Source: Falsiroseomonas sp050563545
GTDB lineage: Bacteria > Pseudomonadota > Alphaproteobacteria > Acetobacterales > Acetobacteraceae
Direction of reading: 5' to 3'
Length of the DNA: 64,000 nucleotides
Assembly (NCBI RefSeq): GCF_050563545.1
Contig: NZ_JBNXUM010000030.1
Coordinates: forward strand, 1 to 64,000
Part shown: in pieces, positions 61,108 to 64,000 of the stretch
Numbering within the stretch: position 1 is the stretch's first letter
Layout of the letters: each line of letters starts with the position of its first letter
Made by a program: the position numbers and the translations under genes
The notes under the pieces: model-generated
Told to the model about the DNA's origin: nothing
Databases searched by the model: none
Seen by the model: only the letters and a program-made list of their open reading frames with translations

Positions 61108-62013
61108 TCAGCGGTCTCGTCGGCGCAACGCGCGGGCCGTATCGAGGAAGGCCCGGAGCTTCGCCGCCTCGCTCGCACGGCGCGGATGATAGAGGAACAG
61201 GCCTGGCTCCTCGATCGCCGTCCCGGGCAGCACCGCAACCAGGCGGCCATCCGCCAGCGCATCCCGCACCAGCGGCTCGAACACATAAGCCAGGCCGAGG
61301 CCGGCCAGCGCCAGGTCGCGCGCCGCCAGCGGGTCCGTCACCCGCACGCTGCCGCGGACCGCGACCGCGACATCGCGGCCGTCCTCCCGCAATTCCCACT
61401 GATAGACCGCGCCGGAGCCCGCCAGGCGGAAGCCGATGCAGTTGTGCTGCGCGAGGTCGGCGAGCCGCCCCGGCGTGCCGCGTGCCGCGAGGTAGCCGGG
61501 GCTCGCGACCATCAGGGCGCTGAACGGGGGCGTGAGGCGCGTCGCGACCATGTCCTCGGCCACCATCTCGCCTAGGCGGATCCCGGCATCGAAGCCCGCG
61601 GCGACGATGTCGGTCAGCGCGTTGTCGGTCGCGACCTCCACCGTCAGGGCGGGATGCCGGGCGGCCAGCGCGGCCAGGATCGGCGCGAGCGCCATCGGCA
61701 GCGCGACGGATGGTGCGTTGATCCGAAGCGTCCCGACGACCTGCCCGCGCGACGCCGCCAGTCGCTCCGTGGCTTCCGCGATGCCCGCGAAGGCCGGGCC
61801 AAGGGCGGCGACGAGCTCGGCCCCTGCCTCGGTCAGGGCCACGCTGCGGGTGGTGCGCGCGAAGAGCGGGGTGCCGAGCCGCTGCTCGACGAGGCGCACG
61901 GCGTGCGACACGGCGGAAGCGCCCATGCCGAGCTCGGCCGCCGCGGCGGCGAAGCCGGCCCGCCGTGCGACGGCGAGCACGACGGGAAGATGGGGCAGGA
62001 GGTCGCGATCCAT
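61108..62013 (-). CDS. LysR family transcriptional regulator
   Basis: A 301-aa LysR regulator. N-terminal winged helix: VVLAVARRAGFAAAAAELGM, ASAVSHAVRLVEQRLGTPLF, RTTRSVALTEAG; C-terminal effector domain from about residue 90 with LRINAPSVALPM and LYHPRRASEAAKLRAFLD. It is divergent from the SDR gene, 99 bp apart, the standard layout for LysR control of the neighbour. The ATG gives the usual family start. Confidence 0.9.
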   Translation of the reverse strand: MDRDLLPHLPVVLAVARRAGFAAAAAELGMGASAVSHAVRLVEQRLGTPLFARTTRSVALTEAGAELVAALGPAFAGIAEATERLAASRGQVVGTLRINAPSVALPMALAPILAALAARHPALTVEVATDNALTDIVAAGFDAGIRLGEMVAEDMVATRLTPPFSALMVASPGYLAARGTPGRLADLAQHNCIGFRLAGSGAVYQWELREDGRDVAVAVRGSVRVTDPLAARDLALAGLGLAYVFEPLVRDALADGRLVAVLPGTAIEEPGLFLYHPRRASEAAKLRAFLDTARALRRRDR

Positions 62014-62026
62014 TGCTGAACGATAT

Positions 62027-62041
62027 CGCATGATCCATGCG
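62027..62041. promoter_or_regulatory. candidate operator in the lysR/SDR divergent gap
   Basis: CGCATG, spacer ATC, CATGCG: a perfect 6-bp inverted repeat with a 3-bp spacer, 14 bases upstream of the LysR start and 72 bases upstream of the SDR start. LysR sites normally look like T-N11-A, which this only partly resembles; so it is a candidate only. Confidence 0.35.
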
Positions 62042-62112
62042 GATCGCGCCACGTTATCGTCGGCGCCGCCGCGCTCCATCCTCCGGCCCACTACGGAACG
62101 GAGGAGCATCCT

Positions 62113-62952
62113 ATGCGAGAGACCTGGTTCATCACCGGCGCGTCCAGCGGCTTCGGCCTGGCCTTCGCGCGGCACGCGCTGGCGCAGGGCCACCAGGTGG
62201 TCGCCGCCGCGCGCAATCCGGCGGCGCTCGACGGGCTGGTCGCGGAGGCGCCGGAGCGCGTGCTGGCCGTGGCGCTGGACGTCACGCAGGCCGCCCAGGC
62301 CGAGGCGGCGGTCGGCGCGACCCTGGCGCGCTTCGGGCGGATCGACGTGCTCGTCAACAATGCGGGCTACGGGAGCGTCGGCGCGATCGAGGAGACGCCG
62401 GACGCCGAGCTTCGCGCCCAGTTGGAGACCAACTTCTTCGGCGCCATCGCCGTCACCCGCGCCGTGCTGCCTGCGATGCGGGCGCAGCGTTCGGGCGCGA
62501 TCGTGATGATGTCATCGATGGGCGGGCAGATGAGCTTCGGCGGCTTCGGCGCCTATTCCGCCAGCAAGTTCGCGCTGGAGGGGGCTTCGGAAGCGCTGGC
62601 ACAGGAAATGGCGCCCTTCGGCGTCAAGGTGATCATCGTCGAGCCCGGTGCCTTCCGCACCGGCTTCGCCGGCGGCAGCGCGTTGCGCCACATGCCGGTG
62701 CTCGAGCCCTACCGCGAGGCGCTTGCGCCGATCCGCGGCTTCGCCCGTGGCATGGACGGCACGCAGCAGGGCGATCCTGCCAAGGCGGCGGCCGCGGTGG
62801 CGCAGGCGCTGAGGGCGGAGCGCACGCCGCTGCGCCTGGTGCTGGGCGCCGACGCGGTCGAGGCCGTGCGCGGCCATGCCGAGACGCTGCTGGCCGAGAT
62901 CGCGGCCTGGGAAGCGGTGTCGCGCGCGACGGCCGTGGCGGATCAGACGTAG
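62113..62952 (+). CDS. short-chain dehydrogenase/reductase
   Basis: A 279-aa classical SDR oxidoreductase. Cofactor motif FITGASSGFGLAFARHAL, NNAGYGSVGAIEE, catalytic Ser in MMSSMGGQMSF and YSASKFALEG (YxxxK). NADP preference is suggested by basic residues after strand two (AAARNP). Divergent LysR gene probably regulates it. Its 3' end overlaps the YqaA-like gene by 10 bases. Substrate unknown. Confidence 0.92.
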   Translation: MRETWFITGASSGFGLAFARHALAQGHQVVAAARNPAALDGLVAEAPERVLAVALDVTQAAQAEAAVGATLARFGRIDVLVNNAGYGSVGAIEETPDAELRAQLETNFFGAIAVTRAVLPAMRAQRSGAIVMMSSMGGQMSFGGFGAYSASKFALEGASEALAQEMAPFGVKVIIVEPGAFRTGFAGGSALRHMPVLEPYREALAPIRGFARGMDGTQQGDPAKAAAAVAQALRAERTPLRLVLGADAVEAVRGHAETLLAEIAAWEAVSRATAVADQT

Positions 62953-63521
62953 CGCAGCGCGAGGAAGCCGAGCACGACCAGCGCGGCGGCGCCGCTGGTG
63001 ACCAGCACGAGGCGCCGCTCGATGAAGTCCTTCACCCCCGGCCCGAAGCGCCGGATCAGCGCGGCGAGCAGGAAGAAGCGCGCCGCGCGGGTGACCAGGC
63101 TGGTCGCGAGGAAGACGGGGAAGCTCATCTTGGCCGCGCCGGCCGCGATGGTGACGATCTTGAAGGGGATCGGCGTCAGGCCCTTCACCAGGATCACCGC
63201 CGCGCCCCAGCGCTGGAACCAGTCCTCGAACCGGAGCAGCGCGTCGGCATAGCCATAGGCCGCCAGGATGGGCTGCGCGAGCAGTTCGAACAGGAAGTAG
63301 CCCAGCGCATAGCCGAGGATACCGCCCAGCACGGAACAGACCGTGCAGATCGTCGCCAGCCGCCAGGCCTGGTCCGGGCGCGCCAGCGCCATCGGGATCA
63401 ACATCGCATCCGGCGGGATCGGGAAGACGCTGCTCTCGGCGAAGGAGACCGCACCGAGCCAGAAGCCCGCGCGCGGATGCTGCGCCAGGTTCATCACGCT
63501 GTTGTAGAGGGCATGCAGCAA
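62943..63521 (-). CDS. YqaA/DedA-type inner-membrane protein
   Basis: A 192-aa membrane protein of the VTT/SNARE-associated (YqaA) family. It has four or five hydrophobic segments and the family block FAESSVFPIPPDAMLIPMAL near the N terminus, with GLTPIPFKIVTIAAGAAKMS in the middle. The start is uncertain: TTG 63521 gives the HALYNSVMNLAQHP lead usual for the alphaproteobacterial form and has GGAG nine bases upstream; ATG 63494 gives a shorter protein. Role in membrane homeostasis is by family. Confidence 0.8.
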   Translation of the reverse strand: MLHALYNSVMNLAQHPRAGFWLGAVSFAESSVFPIPPDAMLIPMALARPDQAWRLATICTVCSVLGGILGYALGYFLFELLAQPILAAYGYADALLRFEDWFQRWGAAVILVKGLTPIPFKIVTIAAGAAKMSFPVFLATSLVTRAARFFLLAALIRRFGPGVKDFIERRLVLVTSGAAALVVLGFLALRYV

Positions 63522-63574
63522 GGCGGAACGCTCCGGGATGCGGCCGGACCATAGCCACGGCCCGCCGCCGGCGG

Positions 63575-64000
63575 CTACCCGTCGGCGGGGTGGAAGTGGC
63601 CGTAGATCTTGCGCGCGACGGAGGGTCCGACGCCCGGCGCCTTCTCGAGATCCTCGAGCGCCGCGTTGCGCACGCCGCGCGCCGAGCCGAAATGGTTGAG
63701 CAGCTTGCGTTTCAGCGCGCTGCCGACGCCGGGGATGTCGTCCAGCTCGCTCTTCGTGATCGCCTTGGAACGGCCGGCGCGGTGGGAGGCGATCGCGAAA
63801 CGGTGCGCCTCGTCCCGCAGCCGCTGGAGGTAGTACAGCAGGGCATCGCGCGGCGGCAGCTGGAAGGGGTCTCTGCCGGTCTGATGGAACCATTCCCGGC
63901 CGGCGTCGCGGTCCGGGCCCTTGGCGATGCCGACCAGCGGGATGTCGTGCAGCCCCATCTCGTTCAGGATTTCCCGAGCCGCGGAAAGCTGGCCGGCGCC
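63575..64000 (-). CDS. uvrC: excinuclease ABC subunit C, C-terminal part (runs off window)
   Basis: The last 141 residues of UvrC. The RNase H-like nuclease end GAGQLSAAREILNEMGL and the block IPLVGIAKGPDRDAGREWF lead into HETQTG-like DALLYYLQRLRDEAHRFAI, followed by two helix-hairpin-helix motifs, IPGVGSALKRKLLNHFGS and APGVGPSVARKIYGHFHP. The reading frame continues without a stop to the last base. The 5' part, with the GIY-YIG nuclease and UvrB-binding regions, lies beyond the window. It makes the 3' and 5' incisions in nucleotide-excision repair. Confidence 0.95.
   Translation of the reverse strand, partial: GAGQLSAAREILNEMGLHDIPLVGIAKGPDRDAGREWFHQTGRDPFQLPPRDALLYYLQRLRDEAHRFAIASHRAGRSKAITKSELDDIPGVGSALKRKLLNHFGSARGVRNAALEDLEKAPGVGPSVARKIYGHFHPADG

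Overview
This 64 kb window reads as chromosomal DNA of a high-GC alphaproteobacterium. Phasin, Lgt, UbiK-like, MidA-like, PetP/PetR-like and FrnE-type genes, frequent GTG/TTG starts and very dense, overlapping operons suggest an Acetobacteraceae/Roseomonas-type member of the Rhodospirillales; this placement is inference from gene content only. I see no rRNA, tRNA, CRISPR array, prophage or insertion sequence.

Layout. 0.2-3.8 kb (minus): an envelope operon hldD-lgt-midA-pgeF with a possible tiny membrane peptide at its end. 3.9-8.6 kb: UbiK-like factor, YbjN-domain protein, CPA1 Na+/H+ antiporter (minus), proC, TetR regulator and phasin. 8.7-10.8 kb (minus): an OmpR-type two-component system. 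11.1-16.2 kb (plus): AlkA-like glycosylase, aminotransferase, FrnE/DsbA-like protein, LemA plus M48 protease, and a small secreted protein. 16.2-18.7 kb (minus): racemase-like protein, secreted protein, MFS transporter.

18.8-40.1 kb is the accessory heart of the window: two divergent overlapping gene chains that meet at 32.04-32.23 kb. The left arm (minus) runs inositol-3-phosphate synthase, histidine phosphatase, SAM methyltransferase, an apparently circularly permuted glycoside hydrolase, topoisomerase IB, CgeB-like glycosyltransferase, sugar nucleotidyltransferase, PIG-L deacetylase, GT4 glycosyltransferase, GNAT-like acyltransferase, DeoB, then methyltransferases. The right arm (plus) runs two NAD-dependent epimerases, a B12-binding radical SAM enzyme, a GT4 glycosyltransferase and three CgeB-like glycosyltransferases, ending at a strong hairpin terminator. 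From memory this resembles the poorly characterised 'rhizo-twelve' cassette marked by the TIGR04295 radical SAM and TIGR04290 methyltransferase families. The gene set (make inositol phosphate, dephosphorylate, glycosylate, N-deacetylate, acylate, extend) suggests an inositol-based amino-pseudo-oligosaccharide or glycoconjugate of unknown structure.

40.2-52.4 kb is catabolic and transport: GT9-like protein, AhpD-like protein, 2-oxoglutarate/IPNS-type oxygenase, creatininase-family amidohydrolase, RidA, a polar amino-acid ABC binding protein and permease, a XylFHG-like sugar ABC transporter, an M20 amidohydrolase, glutathione-dependent formaldehyde dehydrogenase and a second racemase-like protein. 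52.6-56.4 kb: a MarR/OmpR/histidine-kinase operon (PetP/PetR-like) divergent from ilvE. 56.3-64 kb: two tandem paralogous polytopic membrane proteins, moaE, moaD, a lipoprotein, pgsA, a LysR/SDR divergent pair, a YqaA-type membrane protein, and the 3' part of uvrC running off the window end.

All coordinates include the stop codon. Functions are from motif and family recognition by eye; no database search was run.
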